Source of the DNA: Blastomussa wellsi
Taxonomy: Eukaryota; Cnidaria; Anthozoa; Scleractinia; Plerogyridae
NCBI GenBank assembly: GCA_947652115.1
Contig: OX393563.1
Location: 3,947,516 to 4,011,515 of the forward strand
Direction: 5' to 3'
DNA length: 64,000 nt
A program made the position numbers and the translations under genes. The stretch's first letter is position 1; the number at the start of each line of letters is the position of its first letter. Positions 34,861 to 47,117 of this stretch are shown one piece after another. The notes beneath the pieces were generated by a model. That model was given only the letters and a program-made list of their open reading frames with translations. It did no database searches and was not told where the DNA came from.

Positions 34861-37280
34861 AATAAAGGAAATAAAAAAAAACAACTTTAAAATATTGTCG
34901 CCGCCATTGTTTTTCAATTCGCAACCCAACAAAAACTACATCCGGGGTACCGAGCTTTTTGCCCATGTTCAATTAAAAATAAAGCCCGCAGGGATTCCTT
35001 GGCGAGCATGCAGGGCTATATTCTAATCTGTGATAGAACGTGAGTAGTTGTTGTCAAGAAAATGGCGGCCGCTTCGTCGCATTAATAAAGTATTTCCAGT
35101 GTCTATGAAGAGGATTTGGATATCTTATTGTTGAGTTTGGAACGTCTAGTAGCTACAACTGCTACACTATTCGCTCTCGATTTTTATCTCATGATAGTTG
35201 ATTCGCGCTTCGCCCTCGTCAACTCTAGCACATCACCAATTTTTCGTTAGTATGTCGCGAATTTTGCACCGGAATCAATCTTAGCTCTACAATACAAGCG
35301 CATGGAAATGAGAATCGTGTCTATCGCTACAAGAGGTTTTCTCCGGCTCAATTTTCGTTTTCGCCGCTGACTAAGAAATATAAAAAGAAAATACTCTGTA
35401 ACCAGCTTATTTCAGCTACGGAAATGCTTTTAAAGCTTTGACAAACCCCACTACAAATGCGATACCTTTACTTGACACTAACTGACCCTTTTGAACGCGA
35501 TGTTTACCTGCATCTGTTATTCCAAACAGCCTGTGAAATACAAAAGAAGCCCTGAAAAGATTCAAGACATACCCACAAAAGGAGCAGCCGCCGTTAAATC
35601 CTTTTCAATTGGTGATGATCTTTTTCTCGTGTTCGCCAACATGTATGGAGACCATGTACAATATAAAGCCGAGTCTGTTGTTTAGAAAATGGAAAACGGG
35701 CGTTTTGTTCAGAACCAAACTCTGTCTACCCATGGAGCAGCTGCTGTTGAACACTTCGTAATAGACAGCGTACATTACATGGCCATTGCGAACTACCTTG
35801 ACTATTATGATGGCGGTAATAAACAGAACTCTGTCATCTACAGATGGAGCGGAGACCAGTTTGTAGAGTTCCAGCTAATCCCAACAAATGGTGGTGCTGG
35901 CTTCAAGTTTTTCACCACTGAGGGAGAACATTACTTGGCCATTGCAGAGAGCCAAGATGGCCGTAATTACTCCATCGAATCATTTGTTTACAAGTGGAAG
36001 AATGGAAAGTTCGTAAAGTTCCAGAACTTTCGTAATGGTGCCATTGGTTGTGATTCAATCGAAATCGCCAAAGAGACTTACCTTGTCTATGCAAACCGTT
36101 TTAACTCTCAGAATAAACACACCCTTCTGAGCTTTGAGTCAAACGTGTACAAATGCTCTGGAAGTAATTTCGTAAAGTTCCAGACGATTCAGAACCAAAG
36201 GGCATACAGGCCAAAATTCTTTCGTGTTGGTGGTGACGTCTTTCTCGCTCTTGCCAACTGTTACCCTGGGTATCTGACAAGAAGCAAACATCTCTCTAAA
36301 TCGCCTATCTATAAATGGGATGGTGAAAAGTTTTCTTTTTTCCAAGAGATCACTACCCACTGTGCTATGGAGATATACCCCTTTGAAGTGAATGGTGAAA
36401 TGTTCCTTGCTATTATTTTGCCAATTATTTTGGAGATAATGATAGGTATTCAGTTCGTTCAGTTGTGTACAAGGCATCGGGAGCACAGTTTACTCATTAC
36501 CAAGATTTTCAAACTTACGGAAGCCGAAGAGTGGACGCAATTGTTGACAAAGGCGAAAGATACCTCGTTTTTGCTAATTACTACAAAAGTAATTACAACA
36601 TGGATAGCTTTGTTTACAAGTTTGTGTAGAATGGGCAGTGCTGTTAAACAATGCAACCTTAGAACTGTTAGGCATTCACCAGACTTTTGTTGGCGAGGAT
36701 TTGAGGACTCAGTCTAAGAGCTAGACTTTCGTTTCGTAGTTTTTGAAATAAGCGCTAAGAAATTTTACTTTGTGAAGTAACTCAAACGTCATTCAACTTC
36801 TCGTCTTCAATGTGGAATTTTTGAATGACTATAGTAAAATTAATATATAGATCTAGGGTTAAATTTCAGTCATAGTAAAATTTGTTATATATCAGATACA
36901 TCACTGAGTAATTAGGAACAAAAGGTCCGGACAGCTAGTATAGTTTTGTCTGTAAACTGATTTGTAACCAATTCTTTGTTATAGCTGCATTTACATTAAG
37001 TTATTTTCTTTCGCATAGATATATCCATCTATATGCTTTGAGATAACTTACTGTAACTATAATGAAGTTGGGCGAGATAGCAGCTCTCGTAAGGTCTCAC
37101 AAGAATGGCTTGCGACGCATTGAGAGGACAATAGAACAAACAACAGGAACAATGCCCCTAGCCCCTAAAACAATAGCAACTGCTGCCAGTAGAATTACAA
37201 GCTTACTAGAGCTGCTACCCTACCGATGAAGTTATGGTAACTGTACACTAACTTCACGTACATTTGCTACACATTTATTT

Positions 37281-37677
37281 AAAGGGACGCTGCCACGATT
37301 ATAACTTAAAAAATTTAACATGCAGCCGAAAAACGTGTTTACGCAAATGGAAAAATACACTGAAGCAGTGGTCAAGTTTTGTTATGCCAGTGCACTGAAA
37401 GCTAATCATGGAGTGATATCACTATGATCCCAGCGGATGCTTTAGGTCTCAACATGAAAAAAGTCAGTCGGACTTACTTTATAAGTTCTGTACTTGTGAT
37501 TTGGAAAAATTGATGAAAGCTAGTTTACGGTCACCCTCCCCTAAAACAATTTGCTTGATTGATATCCATCTCTTTATGTTCTAGGAGTATTTCCTATTTG
37601 GATGAAATAACCTACTCATAATTTTGTGGCCATTTTACTCAAAAAAGTTGAGAAATGACCGTGACAGGGTCCATTTA
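37281..37677. mobile_element. MITE with AAAGGGAC..GTCC-type termini (start of unit D)
   Basis: Copy of the 27129-27525 element, with a few substitutions (GGGACGCTGCCACG at the left end). Confidence 0.6.
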
Positions 37678-39353
37678 AAGATATCAATAAACTCAAGACG
37701 GTCTGTTAAGAAGGACAATCGCGCATTCGTTTTTATGGTCGACATGGCCAGTGGCCAGTGACGAAGTCGCACAAAATGGCGGCCATTGGGGTACCCATGC
37801 CTTGTACACCTTGTCAACCTTATCAGCTTACATCTTTGGTATTGGACATCCATGTTATGGTCAATTGACAGCTGTCAAATCGAGGTATCCGCTGATAGTA
37901 TCACATGACCAGATCGCGGGCTCAGATTTAGAACTCATCGAGGTAGCGTGTTTTTTTAAGAAGACCACTGACTAGGCATCCGTTTTTTCATTGATCGCGG
38001 GCTCAGGTCTGTTGGTTTTCTTCTGACAGCATTTTTTAATTGTTAATGTCATTCTCAGCGAAAATTTCTGCAACTGTTTTTGACGTTTTTAATTATTCTT
38101 ATTTATTGCAGAGCAATTAAGAACCAGCAAAAATACGAAGCTCCACCTTTAAGACTTGGCTAAATCTATATATTACTCAATCGTCTGCTTTATTGTACCT
38201 TGCCAATGTTAAATTCTACCAATAGAAAAACGCGTCTGTTGATTGACAATGTCTTTGTTAGGTCAGAGTAAAAAATACCCACGCGACATTACATCATCAG
38301 CGATTCCGAGAAAGAAGACGGAACTGCATGTTCTGGGAATTCAATCTGAATTGAAAAAAGGCCGCGCGTATTAAGGCCTATATTATGTGAAGTGCACGAA
38401 TAGTGATGGCAGCTGCAGCAAAAACGCTGAAATCTCCACAGAGGCTGACTGAGCATTTAAAGAACAGATGAACGCAAGATATACCAGGAGTGAACATTCA
38501 GCCACACTGAAATTGGCAAAGAACTTTTAGACCAATCGCTGCGCAGATTGAGCATAGTAAGACCAAAACCCAAAGCAAACAGAATTACTTACGACACTCC
38601 AGTGAAAGTGTACATCTAATTGTGTCTTGTTTTGATAACAAATAGGATTCACAAAATCCCTGCAACCTGCGTGCAAAATAAAACAAAACCAAAATAACAA
38701 AACGGAACTTGGTTTGCGAACGTGCGTCTCTCCATACTTATATAACACCTGTACCATGCAAAATAAAACTTTTTGCGGTGAGCAGACCAGCGAATCTCCC
38801 AGGGAGAGATCTTCCTCAAAGAGTTTCCAGAGTGTTTTTCCCGTTTGTCCATTAATCCTTTTGCGAAGACAAAACCTGTTTTCAGAAGTTTCATTTTCGG
38901 CAGAGTTAACCAATAATGAACTTGGCTGCTTTCGACTGATGAGAAAATTAAGACTGGATAAGAAACAATGATATTGAAACATCGAAGCTCTTTTATTGTT
39001 TTCAAATGACGCCTAGAAAAACAACACAGGGTCCATTGCAACGAAACGTTTATTGCTAATATATTTATCTTTATTTACAAGCAAATAACTATAAATAACC
39101 AAAGCGTATAACTAAAATGTCAAAGTTCCATGTTTCAAATTCTTAATTATCTGAAAGCGTCATCATAGAGTCAATAGCAGCGTTTAATAAATGCGGCCGA
39201 ACGGCACAAATAACAACAATAGAAGTGAGAAAAATATAAATATATCAAAAAGTGTTTCGTTGATGCATCTGTTTCGGCCCCTAACGATTAACCCCCCCCC
39301 CCCCCCTCATCTACTGACCATTGCCTAGCCTCTTCTTAAGATATATATATATA

Positions 39354-40508
39354 TAGTATAGTATAGTTATGTTCGGACTTTAAACTTTATTTCTATTTAG
39401 TTCTTTTTAAATAGTGACCTCTAAAGTAGTCTTTGCGGCAAAAAGAAATCCATTTTGAAGTTCAAAGGTCTTAGTAATATCCATTAAGTTCGCTTTTGGC
39501 TGCCTGTTGTTATATCACACCGTGCCTTCAAAACGCACGAAATACAGTCTCAGGCCACCCAAGTTTCAAAATTTCCCGGGGGGTATGCCCCCGGACCCCC
39601 CAAAGCGCTCGCACCTCCGGCGCTCGGTCGGTCCGGCTCCTCGTTAGATCGCACCCTCCCGAAAAAAACCTGCCAACGGGTCTGATTAGACTGCTTTGAG
39701 CCTGCTTGAAGTTCTTCGTAGTGTATCTTCACTCGTTCTTACGTGACAGTGACAATTCAGTTTATACCAGGCGAACAAATAAATGTTGTTGTTCAAGGTT
39801 GATGAGATGTAAATATCATTATAGATATCACTCGAATATACACTGGCTATTTTTGGTGACTGGGAGAGAATTGGGGGCAATCATGAAATCTTCCATCACC
39901 AATATGGGGGATGGCAAAACCGCTCTATACTTTAAGAGGGCATCACATAAGGGCTCCCTTGTCGCAACAAAAATCCTCCGCAACCCCTCCTCCCCCGCTA
40001 TAATGACCCGTCCTTAACTAACATTGCCGGCGCGCGCATCAAGATTTTTAGTGTGTATGTGTGTGAGCCAAAGGGGGGGGGGGGGGGGGGGAGAAGCTTG
40101 GAACCTTTCTTACAGTCTGCATGAAAATAATTAAACAAACAAAGTTTCAAGATACAAATTAATATAAACGCTAAACGCTTCATATGCAACTGATGAGTTT
40201 TGGCGCTTACAAACAAAATGTGTTATGTTCAGGCCCGTAGGCAGTTTTTTCTCGGGAGGGTGCGATACAATGAGAAGACCGAACGAACGAGCGCCGGAGA
40301 TTGTCTGAGACTGCATTTCGTGCATTTTGAAGGCAGTACGGATATGAAAGCGAACTTAAAAACGTGGATATTACTCAAACTTTTTAAATTCAAAATTGAT
40401 TTTTTTTTTGGCGCAAAGACTACTTTACGTATGTATCTTACAGTTTTAGAGGATAATGTGACTATCAAAAATAGAAATAAAGTTGAAAATTCGAACAGAA
40501 CTATACTA
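39354..40508. mobile_element. Foldback-like element (unit D)
   Basis: Same arms and ends as the other units. A G run of 18 or more bases at about 40073-40091 replaces the GGGGGAGG seen in B. Confidence 0.65.
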
Positions 40509-40765
40509 AATTTATTTTTCAAATCGGCACTCTTAATCCTCACGGTATCAACGAACGCTTTTCATTCAACTAATTTATTCCGTTGTTTTCACGTTACCAG
40601 GCACCAACCAATAGCGAAGCTCCATCTTTCTGTATATATACTATACTATTTTGTGTTCTTCGTAAAAAAAGTTGGGCGGGGGAGACAAAAGCCTCCCAGC
40701 CCCTCCCCCTACACGATTCCTGTTACATATTACAATTTTTGTGAGTGAAAATGAAAAATAGTTAT

Positions 40766-41281
40766 TTATAGAAGGAAACCTTTCTTCAGTCCGCCGAAAG
40801 TGGACTTCTTAGCCCGATGTTTCTTCTCGGTCGTTTTTTGAGTCGCTGTTGGATTTATTTGTGGTTTCTCGACGCCAGTTTGCGGACCTGTTGACATGTC
40901 TTTAGGAACATCGCTTGAGCTTTCATTTGTATTATGTTTATCTTCCACTGCGTCACTCTGCGAGATATAGAAAACAACAAGGAATTAATTGTCAAACGTA
41001 ATATCTGTGAAAAATGCGCGAACAAGTGCTTCCGAGGCCACATGATTGCGTCTTGGGTCTTGGCGCGTTGTAAGAAATTATATTTAGTCCATTTCATTTT
41101 TCAGATTTTCATTCAGATTTGTTTAAGTTTTTGTTGTGTTTTTTTTTGTCGCCGTTACCTCTGTAGCACTGTTTTCTTCCTCTTCATCTGTGCTGGTAAA
41201 TTTCTTGTAGAGATAAAAGCCTGCTCCTGCAGCTATCCCTATACCAACACAAGCCAAAAAGAAAGTCTTCAATTTTCCCAT
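40766..41281 (-). CDS. Small single-pass membrane protein, copy D
   Basis: Exons 41281-41159 and 40957-40766, 104 residues, complete. It differs from copy A by SDAV for SDPV at the junction, QTGVEK for QNGVEK and a few others. Splice sites and both conserved termini intact. Confidence 0.75.
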
Positions 41282-42103
41282 GCTTTCTGTAGATGAAGTC
41301 GCTTTTGTGAAACTTTGCTTTCAAGAAATAACACCCGTAGAATGGAGAATAAATCAGTCTTCGCACTCACAAATATGCTTTGAAGGCAATAAACGTCAGC
41401 ACTTAGTGATTGTGTCGTCGATATGATGTCGTCTAATTAGAGATAATTACAAAGCGCGCGGTCACTTATCTTTCCGCTCCCCTTCGAATAATCTCGGAGT
41501 CCCCAGTCTTCTTTCCGCGTGTCTTCACATGGAAACGCGACACTACATGTGGAACTCGCTGGTACGAACCATGCATATGGAAAAAAAACCCGCTCGTGTT
41601 ACGTGGGGGAAATAAAATGAACGGTCCTCTCCTCTCTGGAGTCAGCCGAATTTTTCACCGCCTCCATTTGATATTCGATCCTATACTGTCCACAGCCTCT
41701 CTACCAGATCAAACGCGGCAAAAGAATCACGGGAGTACTGGACGCCAGTGCAAAGTGAACCCCTTTTCTAATTATTAATCAGTCGACAGCACATTGACGG
41801 CACCACCACCTCCGGATAGAATGAAAAAGCTAGATTGCTTCCCTTAAACAGCGCAAAATTTTAATCCTTCTATTTCAAATTTTCCTACGTATTTGGGGAC
41901 TAGAAGAGGAACTTTTTTGTCATGTGATACGTATTTAAACAGGGAAATGCTTTTAATACTGGCTCCACTGCCGAGCACATGGCATGGCCTTTTACAACAC
42001 GAACCCACACTCCGAGGAGGACTGAAACGAGTCGTGCCCAGTCTCTACTAATACACCACATCTCCCCTTTCCTAGATTTAACTATTCTCTACTTGCACAA
42101 ATC

Positions 42104-42236
42104 CCATAATACACCTCTTTTACCCCCCAAAATTTTGCATAATCATTGCTTGCAATTTCTCCTGGGACATGAAGATGTCCCAAGGGAAATCTAAAACAAT
42201 GCCTATGCAAATTTTTTAGGGGGGGTAGAAGCGGTG
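42104..42236. mobile_element. Foldback MITE, CCATAATACACC termini
   Basis: The two halves, CATAATACACCTCTTTTACCCCCC and its inverted diverged copy ending GGTGTATTATGG, meet near ATGAAGATGTCCC. Arms about 65 bp. Confidence 0.65.
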
Positions 42237-42524
42237 TATTATGGTATTGTGCAACTAGAGAATAACGAAAATATAAACAACAACGACGGTGTCTGAGAGC
42301 CTAACAACTAGGCTAGTTTAAACAATTTAAGTAAATGCTCAACAGTAACTAGGAATGTCCAATATCAACAGCTAACTGCATACAATTCTTAACACTAATT
42401 CAGATAGTCTCGATTAATCTATCCAGAGCTCTGAGCGCCCTGGAAGATCGGCGAAGTTGGGTGGTTGCTGATTCCGAAGATTAGGGAGAAGCCCTCGCTG
42501 CTCCCTCTGCTGTTACTGCTGGTG

Positions 42525-43706
42525 TTACGTCCTGCTCCTGAACCAGAGCTGAACCCATTTTAGCTGATACACCTTGTGGAGCATCCGGTGGCACCTGGGT
42601 TCTCCGGAAATATCCAACCTGACCGGAACGGCCCATGGGACCTGCAAGGTCTGGTCCTGAGCCTCTCTCTCTCCACCTGGTTCTAACGCCGCCCTTACCA
42701 TGGTGTCATTTCTCACATGATCCACATGACGTTTCCACTTTCTACCGTCATCCAATACTACTACGTATGACCCTCTCTCTCTCCACCTGGTTCTAACGCC
42801 GCCCTTACCATGGTGTCATTTCTCACATGATCCACATGACGTTTCCACTTTCTACCGTCATCCAATACTACTACGTATGACTTTGGTCCGTTTCGCTCTG
42901 CTATCGAGCCTTTCCCTCAGGTGTCTTTCTTTCTGAGGTCTTTCACCCAAACCCTATCCCCAGGGTAGAATTCTCTGAACTTGGTATGTACGTCATGTGT
43001 TGCCTTCTGTTTTGCTTGGGAATCCATGACCTTCTCTTCTAAGTTTGGGCGAAGGAGAGTTACCAGCGTTCGTAGTTCGCGAGCGAGGAAAAAGCTAGCG
43101 GGTGTTCTGCCAGTCGTGGGATGTCTTGTTGACCAATAGGATAAGAGGAAGTTCGCGATACGTTGCTGAATGGATAATTTGCTGCCCTTGCAAACCTTCA
43201 TGTGTTTCTTGAACGATTGCACCATACGCTCAGCCAACTCGTTGCTGACCATTGCTCGCTGCGTGATAAGGTGCAACCCGTACGTGTTTATTTCACACCG
43301 GTCATTTTTAAGAAATGAGCAAATTCTGCACTGCGAAACTGCGGCCCGTTGTTGCTAACGTAGTGAACTGGCATTCCATACTTGGCAAATAGCTCCTGTA
43401 AAATAGCGATTGCCGCTGTCGCTGTCGTGGTTCGCGCCAGCGAGAATGTGCGTCAACAACGATTAGGTAATGCCTCTTTTCGTACTCGGCGAAATCAATG
43501 TAAATACGATGCCAGGGGTTTCTAGGCCACAACCAAGGGGCTAGTGGAGCCACAGCAGGTGGTATACGAACCTGCTGACAACTACCACAGTTTCTAACCG
43601 TCTGCTCAGTTTTCAAATCAATGTTAGGCCACCATAGATAACTATGTGCTAACTCTTTCATACGCACAAGCCGGGTGTCCTGTATGCAATTCCTCCAATT
43701 TATCAT
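42525..43706 (-). mobile_element. Ty3/gypsy-type LTR retrotransposon integrase remnant
   Basis: On the minus strand 43706-43308 shows the zinc-binding CGSCQQ half and the first catalytic Asp region (IDFAEYEKRHYLIVVDAHSR). The frame then breaks near 43430. 43276-42917 shows the catalytic Glu context (NELAERMVQSFKKHM) and the C-terminal GDRVWVKDL motif. The middle and the His pair are lost or out of frame, and no LTRs were found. A dead fragment. Confidence 0.8.
42662..42881. repeat. 110-bp tandem duplication in the gypsy remnant
   Basis: 42662-42771 is repeated at 42772-42881 with essentially no differences. Both copies start CCTCTCTCTCTCCACCTGG. Confidence 0.88.
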
Positions 43707-44340
43707 TCTGGAGAGTTGACCGATAATAAACTTGGCTGGTTTCGACTGATGAGAAAATTAAGACCGGATAAGGAACAATGATATTGAAACATCGAAGCTA
43801 TTTTATTGTTTAATTTTTGAAGTGACGCCTAGAAAAACAACGACAACAACACAGGGTCCATTGCAGGGAAACGTTTATTGCTAATTAATTTATCTTTATT
43901 TACAAGCAAATCACTATAAATAACCAAAGCGAAAAATGCCTCAAGGGACCAGTCATTATTTATTTATTTATCCAGGCACGATGTAATTTACTGAAATAAT
44001 CAATGCTTTTGCATATTTGTTTCACGCGACGGCTTCAAAATGTTCAAGATTTATAGCTTGAATGTCAAAGTTCCATGTTTCGAATTCTTAGTCTTAGAGT
44101 CAATAGGAGCGTTAAGTTTGATAAATGCGACCAAATGGCACAAATAACAACAACAGAAGTGAGAAAAATATACATCGATAAGTCATTGTTTCGTTGATGC
44201 ATCTGTTTCGTCCCCTAACGCTTCTTTGGAAGATACTTGGGAGCCGCGGCCCCCTCTGTCGGCTCTTGGACAATCTCCTCCCCAGCTGACTCTTGACCAT
44301 TGCATAGCCTCTTCTTCAGATATACATATATATATATATA

Positions 44341-45497
44341 TATAGTATAGTATAGTTCTGTTTGTATTTTTAAATTTATTTCTATTTTGTTTTTTTTAAT
44401 AGAAACATTATCCTCTAAAACTGTAAAATGCATACGTAAAGTAGTCTCTGCGCCAAAAAATCAATTTTGAATTTAAAAAGTTTGAGTAATATCCACGTTT
44501 AAGTTCGCTTTTGGCTGCCTGTTTTCATATCATACTGCCTTCACAACGCACGAAATACAGTCTCAGGCCACCCAGTTTTCAAAATTTCCCGGAGGGCATG
44601 TCTCAGGACCCCCCTTAGGCGCTCGCACCTCCGGCGCTCGGTCGGTCTGGACAAAATAAATGTTGTTGTTCAAGGTCCATGAGATGTAAATATCATTATA
44701 GATATCATTCGCATACACACTGGCTTTTTGTGGTTGCTGGGAGAGAATGGGAGGGGGGGGGGGGGGGGGGCACGTCATGAAGTCTTCCATCACCAAAACA
44801 TATGGGGGATCACAAAAACGCTCTATACTTTAAGGGGGTGGGGGAGTCTGAATCGCGTGAGCCAAGTTGCGGTGGGGTGGAGGGAGGAATGGGCTGAATC
44901 GCGCGAGCCAAGTTGGGGGAAGCCTTAAACAAAAAAGTTCCTAGATACAAATTAATATAAACTCTTAAAGGGCCCCAGGCAGCCGCACCTTTGTTATTGT
45001 TTACATGCGAGAATTTCAGTATTATATTTTACGCGAAACGTGCAGAAACGAAAGAAATCCCTTGAGAAACCTGTTAAAGGTAATTTAAAGACTTCTAGTA
45101 ACAACCTACTGCAATACAATACGACTGCGCTTTACTATACAATTTCCATAATTTCGATGGCATCGAAAATGGCGGAGGCTGACTAGGGCCCTTTAACGCC
45201 TCAAACGAAACTGATGAGTTTTGGCGCTTATAAGCGAAATGTGTTATGTTCAGGCTCGTAGAGACCGAACGAGCGTCGGAGATCGCCTGAGACTGCATTT
45301 CGTGCGTTTTAAAACAGGCAGCCAAAAGCGAACTTGAAAAGGTGGAAATTACTCAAACTTTTGAACATCAAAATGGATTTTTTTGGCGCAGAGACTACTT
45401 AACGTATTATCTTACATTTTTAGAGGATAATGTGACTATCTAAAAAGATCAAAATAAAAATAAAATTGAAAATCCGAACAGAGCTATACGGTACTAT
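44341..45497. mobile_element. Foldback-like element (unit E)
   Basis: Inverted arms with TATAGTATAG left and CTATAC-GGTACTATA right. Interior rearranged, with a G run at 44752-44770 and a nested MITE. Confidence 0.6.
44969..45197. mobile_element. MITE with TTAAAGGGCCC termini
   Basis: TTAAAGGGCCCC at the left and AGGGCCCTTTAA at the right are inverted. Units A-D show the site without it. Related to 25333-25562. Confidence 0.7.
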
Positions 45498-45655
45498 ATA
45501 TATTTTGTTTCTTATTTTACTTTTTCGTTTATGACTTTCTTTGATTTTTTTTTATTCGTTATTATCGTTTAACGTTAAAGCCCCCCAGCCCCTCCCCCTG
45601 CGCGATTCCTGCTACATATTACAATTTTTGTGTGTGAAAATGAAAAATAGTATAT

Positions 45656-46150
45656 TTATAGAAGGAAACCTCTCTTCAGTCCGCCGAAAGTTGATTTCTT
45701 AGCGCGATCTTTCATATCGTTCGTTTTTTGAGTCGCTGTTGGATTTACAGTTACCATGTTGTCATTTTGCGGGCCGGCATCGCTTGAGCTTTCATTTGTA
45801 TTATGTTTATCTTCCACTTGGTCACTCTGCGAGATATAGAAAACAACAAGGAATTAATTTTCAAACGTAATATCTGTGAAAAATTCGCGAAAAAGTGTTT
45901 CCTAGTGCACATGATTGCGTCTTGGGTCTTGGCGCGTGGTAAGAAATTCTATTTAGTCCATTTTATTTTTCAGATTTTCATTGAGGTTTGTTTAAGTTTT
46001 TGTTGTGTTTTTTTTTTTCGCCGTTACCTCTGTGGCACTGTTTTCTTCCTCTTCATCTGTGCTGGTAAATTTCCTGTAGAGATAAAAGCCTGCTCCCGCA
46101 GCTATCCCTATACCAACACAAGCCAAGAAGAAAGCCTTCAATTTTCCCAT
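45656..46150 (-). CDS. Small single-pass membrane protein, copy E (97 aa)
   Basis: Exons 46150-46028 and 45826-45656, 201-bp intron, complete. N-terminal exon close to the others (MGKLKAFFLACVGIGIAAGA, TDEEEE). Exon 2 has a 21-base net in-frame deletion and many substitutions in the linker (SDAGPQNDNMVTVNPT), yet keeps NPTATQK and the RAKKSTFGGLKRGFLL end. Frame kept despite divergence is the best evidence that the family is coding. Confidence 0.75.
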
Positions 46151-46689
46151 GCTTTCTGTAGATGAAGTCGCTTTTGCGAAACTTTGCTTTCAAGAGAATG
46201 GAGAATAGATCACTCCTCGCACTCACAAATATGGAGAATATGCTTTGAAGGTAATAAACTTCAACAATTAGTGATTGTGTCGTCTGATTAGAGATAATTA
46301 CAAAGCGCGCGGTCACTTATCTTTCCGCTCCCTTCGAATAACCTCCCCAGTCTTCTTTCCGCGTGGCTTCATATGTGAACGCGACGCCATATGTGGAACT
46401 CTCTGGGACGAACCATGCGTATGAAAAAAAAACCGCTCGTGTTCCGTGGGGGAAATAAAATGAACGGTCCTCCCCTCTCCGGAGTCAGCCGAATTTGCTG
46501 CGCTATTGTACTACTGCGAGAAACACCGTCCCCATTTGATGTTTGATCCTGTACTGTTCGCGGCAAAAGAATCTCGATGGAACTGGACGCCGGTGCAAAG
46601 TGAAGCCCTTTTCTAATTATTAATCAGTCGACATCACATTGACGGCACCACTACCTCTAGATAGAATAAAAAACCTAGATTGCTTTTAT

Positions 46690-47100
46690 AACGTTCATCC
46701 GCACACGTTTTAAAATATTTTGTTAAAAAACAGCGTAAAATTTTAATCGTTTTATTCTAAATTTTCCTTCGACTAGGAGACGAACATTTTGTTATGAAAG
46801 TAAAAACGTGGCACTATAAAGAAGCAAAATATCATTATTTCTAGAAAACTTGGCCTCGCTATAATGAATAATGGTTATCTAGACTTGAGCCAAAACGGAA
46901 ATCTGGGTTGGATGTCATGTTCGCCGACTCTTTACCCCTTCCAATCGAGTCAAAGCCTCAAAGGTTTACACCCAGCAACAGGCTAGGGTCAGGGCTTGAC
47001 TCGGATTGACCTGGCTAGAAGGGTTTCTTTGTACAAATCTTCTAGATACTATGCAAAAAACGGGAGACTGATCCCCACGGCGAAGAGAAGAAATGAAATC
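46690..47100. other. Intergenic stretch with no feature seen
   Basis: AT-rich sequence between unit E and the second Penelope remnant. No conserved exon or repeat recognised. Confidence 0.5.
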
Positions 47101-47117
47101 ACATTAAAACAAGTACA

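Larger units (their letters stand above)
33981..36629 (+). pseudogene. EAR-3: broken chimeric copy of EAR-1
   Basis: The signal-peptide exon 33981-34049 is intact. The propeller exon (about 35491-36629) is nearly identical to EAR-1 but has three lesions. A 34-base deletion at about 35490 removes the acceptor region present at 16641-16662. TAC has become TAG at 35683-35685. A 5-base insertion near 36414 puts the sixth repeat out of frame. The sequence after the stop (AATGGGCAGTGCTG) matches EAR-2 and not EAR-1, so the 3' end comes from an EAR-2-like gene. It is not expected to make a propeller. Confidence 0.82.
37271..41850. repeat. Duplicated unit D
   Basis: Full-length like A: it keeps the segment 38290-38590 lost from B and C. 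After the small gene it continues with TTTCCGCGTG..CACATGG and CAGTCGACAGCACATTGACGG, which recurs at 46627 after unit E. Confidence 0.75.
43712..46680. repeat. Duplicated unit E, most diverged
   Basis: Begins at the GAGTTGACCGATAATAAACTTGGC equivalent, lacks the left third of the unit, and has several private insertions (about 43945-44040, 44969-45197). It lacks the Penelope tail present in A-D. Confidence 0.7.
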
